Part shown: in pieces, positions 36,765-45,415 of the stretch | Numbering within the stretch: position 1 is the stretch's first letter | Layout of the letters: each line of letters begins with the position of its first letter | NCBI GenBank assembly: GCA_910588955.1 | Contig: CAJURQ010000016.1 | Location: forward strand, 8,126-72,125 | Direction: 5' to 3' | DNA length: 64,000 nucleotides | Source: an uncultured Lachnospiraceae bacterium | Lineage (GTDB): Bacteria; Bacillota; Clostridia; Lachnospirales; Lachnospiraceae | Notes under the pieces: generated by a model | Told to the model about the DNA's origin: nothing | Databases searched by the model: none | The model's input: the letters and a program-made list of their open reading frames with translations, nothing else | Position numbers and translations under genes: made by a program

Positions 36765-37145
36765 ATGAAAAAACTTATGAGTGTGATTTGCCTGCTGGCG
36801 ATTTTGTGCGTGGCATATCTTGCCCTTACACAATCGCAAAACGGCGAAAAACCCACGATAGAGGATATCGAGTCCGGCGCGGACGAGCTTGTGGATCAAG
36901 TGAAGGACATGTACGACGAGTATGGCGCTGCCGCGGTGGCGCAGGCAGATGAAAAGCTGGATGATGTTGTAGAGCAGGCGGATGAAAAACTGGGCGACGT
37001 TGTGGCACAGGCGGACGAGGCGTTTGAGGAAGCGGTGGAAAGTGCGGTGGAAGGCGCAAAAGAAGGATTTTTCCAGAGTATGAAAGAAAGCATAAATAAT
37101 TTTTTTGAAAATCTGACTTCTCGGGGAGATGAAAATGAAAAGTGA
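36765..37145 (+). CDS. Small exported or membrane-tethered protein with amphipathic repeats
   Basis: Unrecognised 126-residue protein. An N-terminal hydrophobic segment (about 4-21, LMSVICLLAILCVAYLAL) acts as signal anchor. The remainder is acidic helix with near-repeats ADEKLDDVVEQ / ADEKLGDVVAQ / ADEAFEEAVES, an 11-residue period like that of amphipathic lipid-binding helices. It ends in a charged tail. GGAGTG precedes the ATG. A terminator follows. No function assigned. Confidence 0.7.
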   Translation: MKKLMSVICLLAILCVAYLALTQSQNGEKPTIEDIESGADELVDQVKDMYDEYGAAAVAQADEKLDDVVEQADEKLGDVVAQADEAFEEAVESAVEGAKEGFFQSMKESINNFFENLTSRGDENEK

Positions 37146-37149
37146 GGCG

Positions 37150-37185
37150 AAAACCGCTGATGTCGGGATGACAGGGCGGTTTTTT
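37150..37185 (+). terminator. Terminator after the amphipathic-repeat protein
   Basis: AAAACCGC pairs with GCGGTTTT, followed directly by a T run; loop of 18 bases. Confidence 0.75.
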
Positions 37186-37228
37186 GTATATACTCTATTA
37201 TCATATAAGGAATAGAGGAGGTAAAAAC

Positions 37229-38221
37229 ATGAAAATAGCTTTTTTTAGTACGAAACCCTATGACAAAATCTGGTTTGAGCCTATGGGAAAGGAGTACGGA
37301 TTTGAAATACGCTTTTATGAAGTGCCTTTTCACGAGGAGACTGTGACGCTTGCAAAAGGCTTCGACGCTGTCTGTATTTTTGTGAACGACTATGTGAATG
37401 CGGATATGATTAAGCAGCTTTATGATATGCAGGTAAAGGCGATCCTTCTTCGGAGCGCGGGATTCAATCATGTGGATGTGAAGGCGGCTGAGGATAAGAT
37501 TCAGGTTTTGCGCGTGCCCAGCTATTCCCCGGAGGCGGTGGCGGAATTTGCCATGACCATGCTGATGACCGTAAACCGCTATACGCATAAGGCATATAAC
37601 AGAACGCGGGAATTTAATATGAGCCTGCACGGGCTGATGGGCGTGGATTTGTACCGTAAAACGGCGGGTATTGTCGGAACGGGAAAAATCGGGCAGGCGA
37701 TGATCCGTATCTGTAACGGATTCGGTATGGAGGTGATTGCATATGACCCCTATCCGAATAAAAATCTGGATGTGGAATACGTATCGGTGCAGGAACTGAT
37801 GGAGCGCGCCGACGTGATTTCCTTACACTGCCCCCTTACTTCTGAGACGAAGCATCTGATTAATGCGGATACCATCGGGAAGATGAAAAAGGGTGCGTAT
37901 CTCGTCAATACGTCCCGCGGCGGGCTGATTGACACGGACGCGCTGATCGACGGGCTGGTAGAAGGAAAATTCGGCGGCGTTGGTCTGGATGTGTACGAGG
38001 AGGAGGAAGGCATTTTCTACGAAGACAAATCCAACGAGATCATGCGGGACGAAAATCTTGCCAGACTGATGACCTTCCCGAACGTGCTGATCACTTCGCA
38101 CATGGGATTTTTTACAAAGGAGGCAATGCAGGCGATTGCGAAAGTGACATTGGAGAACGCTTATGCGTTGGAAAATGGTCTGCCTTTGGTTAACCGGGTG
38201 GGGAGCGAGGCGGTAAAATAA
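37229..38221 (+). CDS. D-2-hydroxyacid dehydrogenase, probably D-lactate dehydrogenase
   Basis: NAD-dependent reduction of a 2-oxoacid, likely pyruvate to D-lactate, in fermentation. 330 residues. The Rossmann motif is GTGKIGQAMIR (about 151-161). The catalytic set is an Arg in VNTSRGGLIDTDAL, a Glu in the following GLDVYEEE region and a His in LITSHMGFFTKEA. The N-terminus MKIAFFSTKPYDKIWF resembles LdhA. ATG 37229 follows GAGGAGG; the longer frame from 37184 begins inside the terminator region and is rejected. Other 2-hydroxyacids are possible. Confidence 0.92.
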   Translation: MKIAFFSTKPYDKIWFEPMGKEYGFEIRFYEVPFHEETVTLAKGFDAVCIFVNDYVNADMIKQLYDMQVKAILLRSAGFNHVDVKAAEDKIQVLRVPSYSPEAVAEFAMTMLMTVNRYTHKAYNRTREFNMSLHGLMGVDLYRKTAGIVGTGKIGQAMIRICNGFGMEVIAYDPYPNKNLDVEYVSVQELMERADVISLHCPLTSETKHLINADTIGKMKKGAYLVNTSRGGLIDTDALIDGLVEGKFGGVGLDVYEEEEGIFYEDKSNEIMRDENLARLMTFPNVLITSHMGFFTKEAMQAIAKVTLENAYALENGLPLVNRVGSEAVK

Positions 38222-38332
38222 CGACGGATGTGTCCGGATTCGCCTGAAAACCCACAGTGTGTTACAGAAGTTGAAATTTTGGGGAAAGTACGGTAAAATG
38301 ATAAGAAGACAGAAAAGGAGTCACTGATTGTT

Positions 38333-38803
38333 TTGGAGATACCGTATGAGATCAGAAGCGCATACCGGGAGGAATGGGAGGATGCCATGTCGCTTGCGTG
38401 GCGTACTTTTATGAAGTTCGAGGCGGACGTCTACTCGCCCGAGGGCGTGAAGAACTTCGAGAACTTTATCACGGATTCTACGCTTTACAGAATGTTTGTC
38501 ATGGGCGCTTACCAGATGTTTGTGGCGCTTGACGGGAAAAAGCTTGTGGGTATGCTCACCCTTCGCGACAGAGTGCACATTTCCCTGTTGTTTGTGGATG
38601 AAAAATACCACAGAAGGGGCATCGGGCGTGCCTTAATCCAGTATATGTCGAACTATCTTTTGACGGAGCAGCAGGAGACCCGCGTGACGGTCGACTCCTC
38701 GCCCTACGGGGTGGAGTTTTACCACAGGCTGGGATTTCGGGATCTGCGTCCGCAGGAAAAGAGGGACGGCATCATTTACACACCGATGGAATTTGTGCTT
38801 TGA
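38333..38803 (+). CDS. GNAT-family N-acetyltransferase
   Basis: A 156-residue acetyltransferase. The acetyl-CoA binding motif is LFVDEKYHRRGIGRALIQYM (about 84-103), followed by the family ending VTVDSSPYGVEFYHRLGF. The substrate cannot be told. The start is uncertain: TTG 38333 is used, 12 bases after AAAGGAG, but CTG 38324 or ATT 38327 in the same frame are closer to that site. The HD-GYP gene follows after 24 bases. Confidence 0.88.
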   Translation: MEIPYEIRSAYREEWEDAMSLAWRTFMKFEADVYSPEGVKNFENFITDSTLYRMFVMGAYQMFVALDGKKLVGMLTLRDRVHISLLFVDEKYHRRGIGRALIQYMSNYLLTEQQETRVTVDSSPYGVEFYHRLGFRDLRPQEKRDGIIYTPMEFVL

Positions 38804-38827
38804 CGGAATCGGGGACGGGGGAAATTT

Positions 38828-40084
38828 ATGGAGTATATTAGGAGCAAAGATATTTATCTGCTGATGAGGGACATACTGAAGCTGATTAATCCGACGCTGA
38901 TGGAGCACGGGTCGAGGGTGGCTTACATTGTCTATAAGATGCTTCAGGAAGAAAACAGGTACGAGGAGTTTGAGCTGGCGGATATCGTTATGGTTGCGAC
39001 GATGCATGATATCGGCGCGTACAAGACGGAGAAATCCAGAATCAACGATATGCTGCAGTACGAGACGCGGGACAGCATGGCGCATTCCATCTACGGATAC
39101 CTGTTCTTTAAGTATCTGTCCCCGGTGCCGGACATGTCGAAGGTGCTGATGTACCACTGCCGCGACTATGAAAAGCTGCAGACGGTGGATTACGTGTACA
39201 AGGATGTGGCGGCTTACGTCAATATCGCTGAGAAGATAGACATTTATTCTAATACGATGGGCGCGCAGTTTGACGTCCGTATGTTTCAGAAACAGGCGGG
39301 GACCAAACTTTCCGCCGCGGGGCTGGAACGCTTTTACCAGTGTGATGCGAAGTATAATATTCTGGAAAAACTTAAGGACGGTTCTTATAAGGAAGAGCTG
39401 GATGCGATCGCCGAGTACATGATCTTTTCCAATGAAGGGAAAAAGACTTTCATGGATATGCTGATTTACTGCATGGGCTTTGTGCAGGAGAGTATGGTGC
39501 TTGACACGGTCACCACGATCTGCATCTGCGGTGAGATTTCAAACCGTCTCTTCCTGCCGGATCATGAGCGGGAGATGATTTACTATGCGGCGCTGCTGCA
39601 TGATCTGGGGATGCTCGGGATATCGCAGGATATTCTGCAGGCGCCCCGCAAGCTGAAACCGGAGGAGATCAAGCATGTACGCACGCATGTGGCGATTACG
39701 CAGGAGAAGCTGGAGCGGCGGGTGGACGCCGAGGTGGTCGGCATTGCGCTGGCGCATCACGAGAGAGGGGACGGCAACGGTTATCCCAAACGGCTGAACG
39801 ACAAGAAGATCAGCCTCCAGCAGAGCGTACTGCAGGTGGGGGACGTGGTCAGCGCCCTCGTGAACAAGCGCAGTTACCGGGATGCCGCGTCGAAACAGCA
39901 GGTGCTCCGGTTCCTGAATGAAGAGGCGGACAAGAACCGGTTTAAGAGGCAGCCGGTTATGGTGCTGGTGGATTCCTATGACGAAGTGATGGCGCATGTG
40001 AAGAAAGAAACCGCCAGAATCCTGAAGATGTACCAGACGCTCAATATACAGTACCAGCAGGTCAGCACGAAGTATAAGATCTAA
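38828..40084 (+). CDS. HD-GYP domain protein, probable c-di-GMP phosphodiesterase
   Basis: A 418-residue cytoplasmic protein with two HD-type domains. The N-terminal one has HGSRVAYIVY and MHDIGAYK (about residue 59). The C-terminal HD-GYP domain carries LLHDLGMLGIS (about 257) and LAHHERGDGNGYPKRLNDK (about 309). HHExxDGxGYP is the defining motif, here with Arg in place of the first x. The HDxGK lysine position is replaced (HDLGM), so activity is likely but not certain. It lies next to a GGDEF gene that would make the same messenger. Confidence 0.88.
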   Translation: MEYIRSKDIYLLMRDILKLINPTLMEHGSRVAYIVYKMLQEENRYEEFELADIVMVATMHDIGAYKTEKSRINDMLQYETRDSMAHSIYGYLFFKYLSPVPDMSKVLMYHCRDYEKLQTVDYVYKDVAAYVNIAEKIDIYSNTMGAQFDVRMFQKQAGTKLSAAGLERFYQCDAKYNILEKLKDGSYKEELDAIAEYMIFSNEGKKTFMDMLIYCMGFVQESMVLDTVTTICICGEISNRLFLPDHEREMIYYAALLHDLGMLGISQDILQAPRKLKPEEIKHVRTHVAITQEKLERRVDAEVVGIALAHHERGDGNGYPKRLNDKKISLQQSVLQVGDVVSALVNKRSYRDAASKQQVLRFLNEEADKNRFKRQPVMVLVDSYDEVMAHVKKETARILKMYQTLNIQYQQVSTKYKI

Positions 40085-40120
40085 ATTGGTCGGTTTTTTT
40101 ACATATTTTTACCTTTTTTA

Positions 40121-40149
40121 TAGATTTTCGTGCGCCGGTGATATATAAT
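40121..40149 (+). promoter_or_regulatory. Candidate promoter of the yesL-like / GGDEF pair
   Basis: TAGATT (40121-40126), 17-base spacer, TATAAT (40144-40149). The -35 box is weak, the -10 box perfect. Confidence 0.55.
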
Positions 40150-40183
40150 CTTATGTAGCTGAGTAAATTTTGGAGTGACAAAC

Positions 40184-40867
40184 GTGGGCAGATTTTTGGA
40201 TATGGACAGTCCTTTCATGCGGTTTTTAAACCGTGTGGGGGATCTGATGATTATGAATTGTTTAATGATTCTCTGCTGTATTCCCGTGATAACCGCCGGG
40301 GCGGCATTTACGGCGATGCACTATGTATTTCTCAAGATGGTGCGCGGGGAAGAAGGGTATCTGATCAGGGGATTTTTTAAGTCCTTTAAGGAGAATTTCA
40401 AGCAGGCTACCATTATGTGGCTGTTGATGCTTCTCGTGATCGGTGTCTATGTGGGGGATTCCTTGATCTTTAACTATTCGGGATTGTCGTTTCCAAAACC
40501 GCTTGTAATCGCGGTGGTGGCGGTGGCTGTCCTGCTTGTGATGGCGGCGGTCTATGTTTTCCCGCTGCAGGCGAGATTTGAGAATACGGTGAAGAACACG
40601 CTCAAGAACGCGATGATACTGGCTTTTGCCAATCTGCCGAAGACGCTGCTGATGGTGGGATGCTATGTATTGCCGGTTGTGATTGTGTATTATTCAAACT
40701 ACGCATTCGTGTTTGCATTCATGTTCGGTATCTCGGCACCGGCTTACGCGGCGGCGTGGATATATAGCGGTATTTTTAAGAAACTGGAGCCGGAGACAGA
40801 GAAAGTCGCTGATGATATGGACTTTTCTCTGAGAATTGATGAGGGGAATCAGGAAATCGATGAATAA
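40184..40867 (+). CDS. DUF624 / YesL-family membrane protein
   Basis: A 227-residue protein with about five transmembrane segments and the YesL-type opening FMRFLNRVGDLMIMNCLMIL. YesL proteins usually accompany sugar transporter or polysaccharide-use genes; their role is unknown. I take GTG 40184 because GGAG lies eight bases upstream, while GTG 40175 overlaps that site. It overlaps the following GGDEF gene by 8 bases, linking it to c-di-GMP signalling here, which is an unusual neighbourhood. Confidence 0.82.
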   Translation: MGRFLDMDSPFMRFLNRVGDLMIMNCLMILCCIPVITAGAAFTAMHYVFLKMVRGEEGYLIRGFFKSFKENFKQATIMWLLMLLVIGVYVGDSLIFNYSGLSFPKPLVIAVVAVAVLLVMAAVYVFPLQARFENTVKNTLKNAMILAFANLPKTLLMVGCYVLPVVIVYYSNYAFVFAFMFGISAPAYAAAWIYSGIFKKLEPETEKVADDMDFSLRIDEGNQEIDE

Positions 40868-42353
40868 TCAAGACAAGTCTAGTGTATTACAGTGGGTTAT
40901 TCCGACGGGCATTATGATGGTGGTCGTTGTTGCCATGCTGCTCAGCTTTTCGGCGAAGAGCAATAAGGAGGCGGAGACGACGGTTTCCAAGACGCTGATC
41001 TCCTCGGCGGAAGGGTACGGGGATCGTTTTCTGCATGAGCTGCAGAAAGTCGGCAAGGTCGGTGAGACGGCAGGGGAAATACTTGAGAGAATCGGGACGG
41101 ACGACGATGCCCGCATGATGGAAGTGCTGGATATTGCGGCGACGTGCGCGGATGTAGATAAAGTTCTGTACTGCACCGCTGACGGGCAGGCGGTAGACCG
41201 GACAGGCAAGACGATCGATATCAGTCAGGAACCTTGGTTTGAGGAGGCGCTTGTGGGGGAGTTCCCCTATGTACATGCGGGTGAGGAAAAGTCCGTTATC
41301 GTGGTGAAGCACGTCGGAACGGACGCGAAACAAGGATATCTGATGCTTTATTATCCGATGGAGCGGTTTGGGGACATGCTGCTGCAGTCGGGTTACGATT
41401 CCACCACTTTCCTTGTTGTAGTGGATCTGGAAGGAAATATACTGGGCGTGAGCGGCGCGACGACGAATGCCTGTGTGAAGGGAGACAATATCTTCACGGC
41501 GATAGAGGCGGAGAATAAGGAAAATGCCAGAACGATCCGCAACCGTCTGAGCAACAGCTCCCGCGGCAGCGTGGACATAACGACGGGCAAGCAGGAGCAG
41601 GTGCTGACTTCCGTGCCTCTCGGGACGAATCGCTGGAGCCTGATACTTGGCGTCAGCAAGGCATATGCGGAGAGACAGGCGAACTATATCAGAAAGAATA
41701 CGAGTGACATGGTGTTTGCACTGGCGCTTACGATCGCCATATTCTTCTGCGTCGTGATGGTAATCAATATCGTCGGAAAGATACGAAGCAATGATAAGAA
41801 GAAAGAACTGGAAGATAAAGCGGATACCGATCTTCTGACCGGGTTAAATAATAAACTTGCCACGGAGCGCAAGATTAAGGAATACATGGCGAAGAATCCC
41901 GATAAACAGTGCATGATGTTCATGGTTGACGTCGATAATTTCAAGAAGATCAACGATACCATGGGACACGCTTTCGGTGATGAGGTGCTGCGTTCCCTCG
42001 GTATTCAGATCGGGGCGATATTCCGTGCCAGCGATATCATAGGTCGTGTGGGCGGCGATGAGTTCATGGTATTTCTTAAGGATGTTTCGACGGATGAGGC
42101 GATCCTGAAAGAAGCAAAAAAAATGGAGACTTTCTTTAAGAACTTTCAGGCTGGTGAGTATGTGAAATATAAGGCTACTGCAAGTATCGGCGTGGCGGTA
42201 TTCCCACAGGAAGGCAGCGATTTTGAGACGCTCTATAAAGCGGCGGATCAGGGAGTATATAAAGCTAAGAAGCGCGGAAAGAACCAGCTCGCGTTTTATC
42301 GGGACAGAGGAGCGGCGGCTCAGGAGGAGGCGCCTGATACGGCGGAAGAGTAA
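40860..42353 (+). CDS. Membrane diguanylate cyclase with extracellular Cache-like sensor
   Basis: Makes c-di-GMP from two GTP. 497 residues: TM1 about 8-30, an extracellular Cache-type domain (the segment DISQEPWFEEALVGEFPYVH is typical), TM2 about 284-306, then a GGDEF domain. The active-site motif GGDEF is intact near residues 397-401 (RVGGDEFMVFL), with DTDLLTGLNNK as the usual domain start. ATG 40860 overlaps the upstream stop by 8 bases and has an AGGA site. The HD-GYP protein encoded upstream is a plausible antagonist. Confidence 0.93.
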   Translation: MNNQDKSSVLQWVIPTGIMMVVVVAMLLSFSAKSNKEAETTVSKTLISSAEGYGDRFLHELQKVGKVGETAGEILERIGTDDDARMMEVLDIAATCADVDKVLYCTADGQAVDRTGKTIDISQEPWFEEALVGEFPYVHAGEEKSVIVVKHVGTDAKQGYLMLYYPMERFGDMLLQSGYDSTTFLVVVDLEGNILGVSGATTNACVKGDNIFTAIEAENKENARTIRNRLSNSSRGSVDITTGKQEQVLTSVPLGTNRWSLILGVSKAYAERQANYIRKNTSDMVFALALTIAIFFCVVMVINIVGKIRSNDKKKELEDKADTDLLTGLNNKLATERKIKEYMAKNPDKQCMMFMVDVDNFKKINDTMGHAFGDEVLRSLGIQIGAIFRASDIIGRVGGDEFMVFLKDVSTDEAILKEAKKMETFFKNFQAGEYVKYKATASIGVAVFPQEGSDFETLYKAADQGVYKAKKRGKNQLAFYRDRGAAAQEEAPDTAEE

Positions 42354-42378
42354 ACGACGGCAGAATATGAGTGAAAGC

Positions 42379-42413
42379 AGGAAGGATGGGTTTTACCTGA
42401 TCCTTCCTTTTTT
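42379..42413 (+). terminator. Terminator of the GGDEF gene
   Basis: AGGAAGGAT pairs with ATCCTTCCT around a 12-base loop, followed by TTTTTT. Confidence 0.9.
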
Positions 42414-42598
42414 ATACACATGTCTGTGAGCAGGGCGGCAATTGCAGGAAATTGCGGTAACGTAAACCATTTAGCAAGAATGGCACATGTTTCCGCAATT
42501 TTCTTTTCTTTTTGACGGATTTTGATTGAATAGATAGAAAAATAAAGTCAATAAAAAAAGAAATTATAAACATTGAATAAAAATTTTTAAAAAAGTGG

Positions 42599-42652
42599 TT
42601 GCAAATATGGGAAATATGTGCTAGACTAACATTACGAAAACGTTTAAGTAAA
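42599..42652 (+). promoter_or_regulatory. Promoter with LacI-family operator for the sugar-binding protein gene
   Basis: TTGCAA (42599-42604), 17-base spacer, TAGACT (42622-42627). Directly downstream, over the expected start point, is CGAAAACGTTTAAG with palindromic core AAACGTTT, typical of LacI/GalR operators or catabolite sites. No LacI regulator is encoded in the window. The rest of 42354-42708 holds the terminator at 42379 and AT-rich DNA. Confidence 0.7.
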
Positions 42653-42708
42653 AACGCTTTTTGTGTAACCATTATTTTTTGTCTTTGAAAAGGAGGAAAT
42701 GAAAAAGT

Positions 42709-44169
42709 ATGAAGAAGAAAGTAGTAAGCATCTTATTGGCAACATCTATGGTAGCTACGCTTGCAGCTTGCGGCAGCGACCCCAATCCGGCAGCAGAGGC
42801 GCCCGCAGCAGAGGAAGCTCCTGCGGCAGAGGAGGAAGCTCCGGCAGCAGAGGAGGAAGCGCCTGCAGCAGAAGAAGAGGCGCCTGCGGCTGAGGCAGAG
42901 GCTCCGGCAGCATCCGGCGATCTCGCTTACAGCGGAAACATCTCCATCATGCACTTCTCCACATCTGAGGAGTCCGAGGGTAACGGCGGTTCCGACGGTT
43001 TCAGAACATGCCTTGCTAACTGGCAAAATGATCACGGCAACATCACGCTGGATGAGGAAGTTCTGGCGAACGACGATTACAAGACACAGATTGCTACCCG
43101 CGCAGCGGCGGACGATCTTCCGGACGTGTTCCTGCTGCAGGGTATGAATACCATCAGCTGGGCAAAACAGGGTATCGTTTATGACCTGACTGACAGCATC
43201 AAGAATTCTCCTTATGCTGCTGATTATAACATGGATTATCTTGTACCTTTCACCGCAGACGGTAAGTACTACGCTTATCCCGCTCTGACGGGCGGTACCT
43301 GTACCGTAGTAATCTACGACGAGGCTATGTGGAAAGAGGCAGGTTTTGATTCCTTCCCGACCACTTGGGCTGACGTAGAGAAGGCGGCTGAGTACTTCGG
43401 CGGACAGGGCATCGACACTATCGCATTCGGTAACGGCGGTCAGTGGCAGTTGAACTCCTGCTTCGTATCCTGCCTTGGCTATCAGTACACAGGTACACAG
43501 TGGTTCTCCGATATCATTGCAGGCACAGGCAACTTTGAGGCGCCTGAGTTCGTGGCAGCTCTGACAGAGACACAGCGTCTCTTCCACGACACAAGCATTT
43601 TCAACGAGGACTTCAATGCAATCACCAACGAGGATGCTCGTGAGTACTACATCTCCGGCGATGCGGCAGCATTCATTGGCGGTAACTGGGATGCTTCCTA
43701 CATTCAGGCTACTCTGGAAGGCGACCCGAAGAAGGATACCACAAAGTTCGCGGTTCTTCCTAAGGCAGCGGACGCTGGCAAGTATGAGAACTTCCAGAAT
43801 ATCGGTCTTGGTTACGGTATGGCAATCAGCGCGAAGGCAGCTCAGGATCCCGACAAGCTTGCGGCTTGTATCGACCTTTGCCAGTATCTGACAGGTCCCG
43901 CGTTCTCCGAGTTTGTAGGTGCGAACTATGCACTGGCTGGTTTCTGCAGCTCCGATGTAGACCTTTCCGCATTTGACCAGTACACACAGGATTTCTACAA
44001 CTTCTCCTATGTGGACAACAAGGGCTGTGAGATTTACGACTCTTATGTAGACGGTTCCGTTTGGTCCGTACTCAACACCGAGATGCAGGAAATGGTTAAC
44101 GGCGACAAAGATCCCGCGACCGTTGCGGCAGATACACAGGCTGCATACAAAGCATACTTAGGACAGTAA
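42709..44169 (+). CDS. Extracellular sugar-binding lipoprotein of an ABC importer
   Basis: A 486-residue family 1 solute-binding protein. The signal peptide has lipobox LAAC (Cys21). A 45-residue linker of repeated EEEAPAA units follows, and the mature domain starts near GNISIMHFSTSEE. C-terminal parts such as the GDAAAFIGGNWDASY segment match carbohydrate-binding proteins of the MalE/UgpB class. It captures an oligosaccharide or sugar for the permeases encoded next. A LacI-type operator controls it. The substrate is unknown. Confidence 0.92.
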   Translation: MKKKVVSILLATSMVATLAACGSDPNPAAEAPAAEEAPAAEEEAPAAEEEAPAAEEEAPAAEAEAPAASGDLAYSGNISIMHFSTSEESEGNGGSDGFRTCLANWQNDHGNITLDEEVLANDDYKTQIATRAAADDLPDVFLLQGMNTISWAKQGIVYDLTDSIKNSPYAADYNMDYLVPFTADGKYYAYPALTGGTCTVVIYDEAMWKEAGFDSFPTTWADVEKAAEYFGGQGIDTIAFGNGGQWQLNSCFVSCLGYQYTGTQWFSDIIAGTGNFEAPEFVAALTETQRLFHDTSIFNEDFNAITNEDAREYYISGDAAAFIGGNWDASYIQATLEGDPKKDTTKFAVLPKAADAGKYENFQNIGLGYGMAISAKAAQDPDKLAACIDLCQYLTGPAFSEFVGANYALAGFCSSDVDLSAFDQYTQDFYNFSYVDNKGCEIYDSYVDGSVWSVLNTEMQEMVNGDKDPATVAADTQAAYKAYLGQ

Positions 44170-44431
44170 TAAATTGAGCTGACGCTCAATTGCGAGCGCC
44201 GCTGACGCGGGTTCGGTTCAATATCGGCTTAGTTTAGGCTGAGAAGGTTTTGCAACATAAACAGGCAGCGCCGCCTTGGGAGGGTTTCCTCCGGGGCGGA
44301 TGCTCACCTGACAGGGTCTTTGATTAAGCGCAGGCTTAATTATGGCGAAGCGCAGAAAACGACTTCGTTTCGCTTTTGGGGTATGTCTCAGTTACGTTAA
44401 TAGTGAGCAAAAAGGAAATGGGGGCGAATCT
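44170..44431 (+). other. Hairpin-rich intercistronic region between binding protein and permease
   Basis: Several stems can form: ATTGAGC/GCTCAAT right after the stop; a nested GCCGCC/GGCGG with inner GGAGG/CCTCC near 44270-44300; ATTAAGC/GCTTAAT near 44323-44340; and GCGAA/TTCGC near 44344-44374. There is no long T run. It probably stabilises the binding-protein mRNA or lowers read-through to the permease genes. An open frame from 44342 lacks a ribosome site. Confidence 0.6.
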
Positions 44432-45400
44432 ATGCTGAAATCTATCAAACCGAAAAAATGGGTAGTAGCTGCATATCTTGCCGTGCCCGTGGCACTCTAT
44501 GTGTTCACGGTATTCGCACCGCTTGTTGCAGCTCTTTTTTACAGTTTCTTTGAGTGGAAGGGCGGACCGGTTAAGACTTTTAACGGCTTTGCCAACTACG
44601 CACAGTTATTTAGCGACGAAGTTTTCTGGAGTTCCTTCTGGCACAATATCTTTCTGGTGATTGTGTGTATCGTCGGACAGATTGGCATCGCGTTTATCGT
44701 TGTGCTGTTGATTAACTCCAAAGTCACTAAGCTGCAGGGCATCCACAGAACGTTCGGATTTTTCCCGAGCACGATCTCGGCAGTCTGCATCGGTTTTATC
44801 TGGCAGATGATTTACGATTCCAAGAGAGGTCTGCTGAATTACTTCTTGGAGGAGATTGGGAGGAAAGACTTGCGGAAGGTATGGCTGAATGAGCCGAGCC
44901 TTGTAATGCTGCTAGTGTCCATTCCCCTGATCTGGCAGTTTATCGGTTACTACATGGTAATCCTGTTATCTGCGGTTTCTTCCATCAGTACGGAGGTTCT
45001 GGAGTCCGCGGAGATCGACGGCGCGACGGGAATCCAGCGCGCGCGTTACATTGTTTTACCTTTGATTAAGAATACACTGCTTGTATGTATCACCCTCTGC
45101 GTGGCGGGTAACATGAAAGCATTCGATAATATTTACGTCATGACTTCCGGCGGACCGGGTTATTCCTCTATGGTTATGGCAATGTACGGATATAAGGTTT
45201 CCTTTGAACAGTCCAACTTAGGCTACGGGTCCTGTATTTCTGTCGGCATCTTTGTACTGGCGCTCGCCGTGATCGGCGGTTCCCAGATTCTGATGAATTA
45301 CTTTATGACGGACAGCTACGACCGTCAGGAGGCAAAGCATCTGAAAGAGATCGAGAAGGCAAGAAAACAGGCAATAAAAGCCCGCAAGGCAGGCAAGTAA
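44432..45400 (+). CDS. Sugar ABC transporter permease (MalF-type)
   Basis: Permease of 322 residues with six main transmembrane segments and the EAA loop near ILESAEIDGATGIQRARYIV-type sequence (SAEIDGATGIQRARY seen), which docks the ATPase. The N-terminus MLKSIKPKKWVVAAYLAVPV fits the family. It is followed by a 15-base gap and the second permease. No ATPase gene is linked to this operon. Confidence 0.93.
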   Translation: MLKSIKPKKWVVAAYLAVPVALYVFTVFAPLVAALFYSFFEWKGGPVKTFNGFANYAQLFSDEVFWSSFWHNIFLVIVCIVGQIGIAFIVVLLINSKVTKLQGIHRTFGFFPSTISAVCIGFIWQMIYDSKRGLLNYFLEEIGRKDLRKVWLNEPSLVMLLVSIPLIWQFIGYYMVILLSAVSSISTEVLESAEIDGATGIQRARYIVLPLIKNTLLVCITLCVAGNMKAFDNIYVMTSGGPGYSSMVMAMYGYKVSFEQSNLGYGSCISVGIFVLALAVIGGSQILMNYFMTDSYDRQEAKHLKEIEKARKQAIKARKAGK

Positions 45401-45415
45401 AGGAGGGGATCTGCT

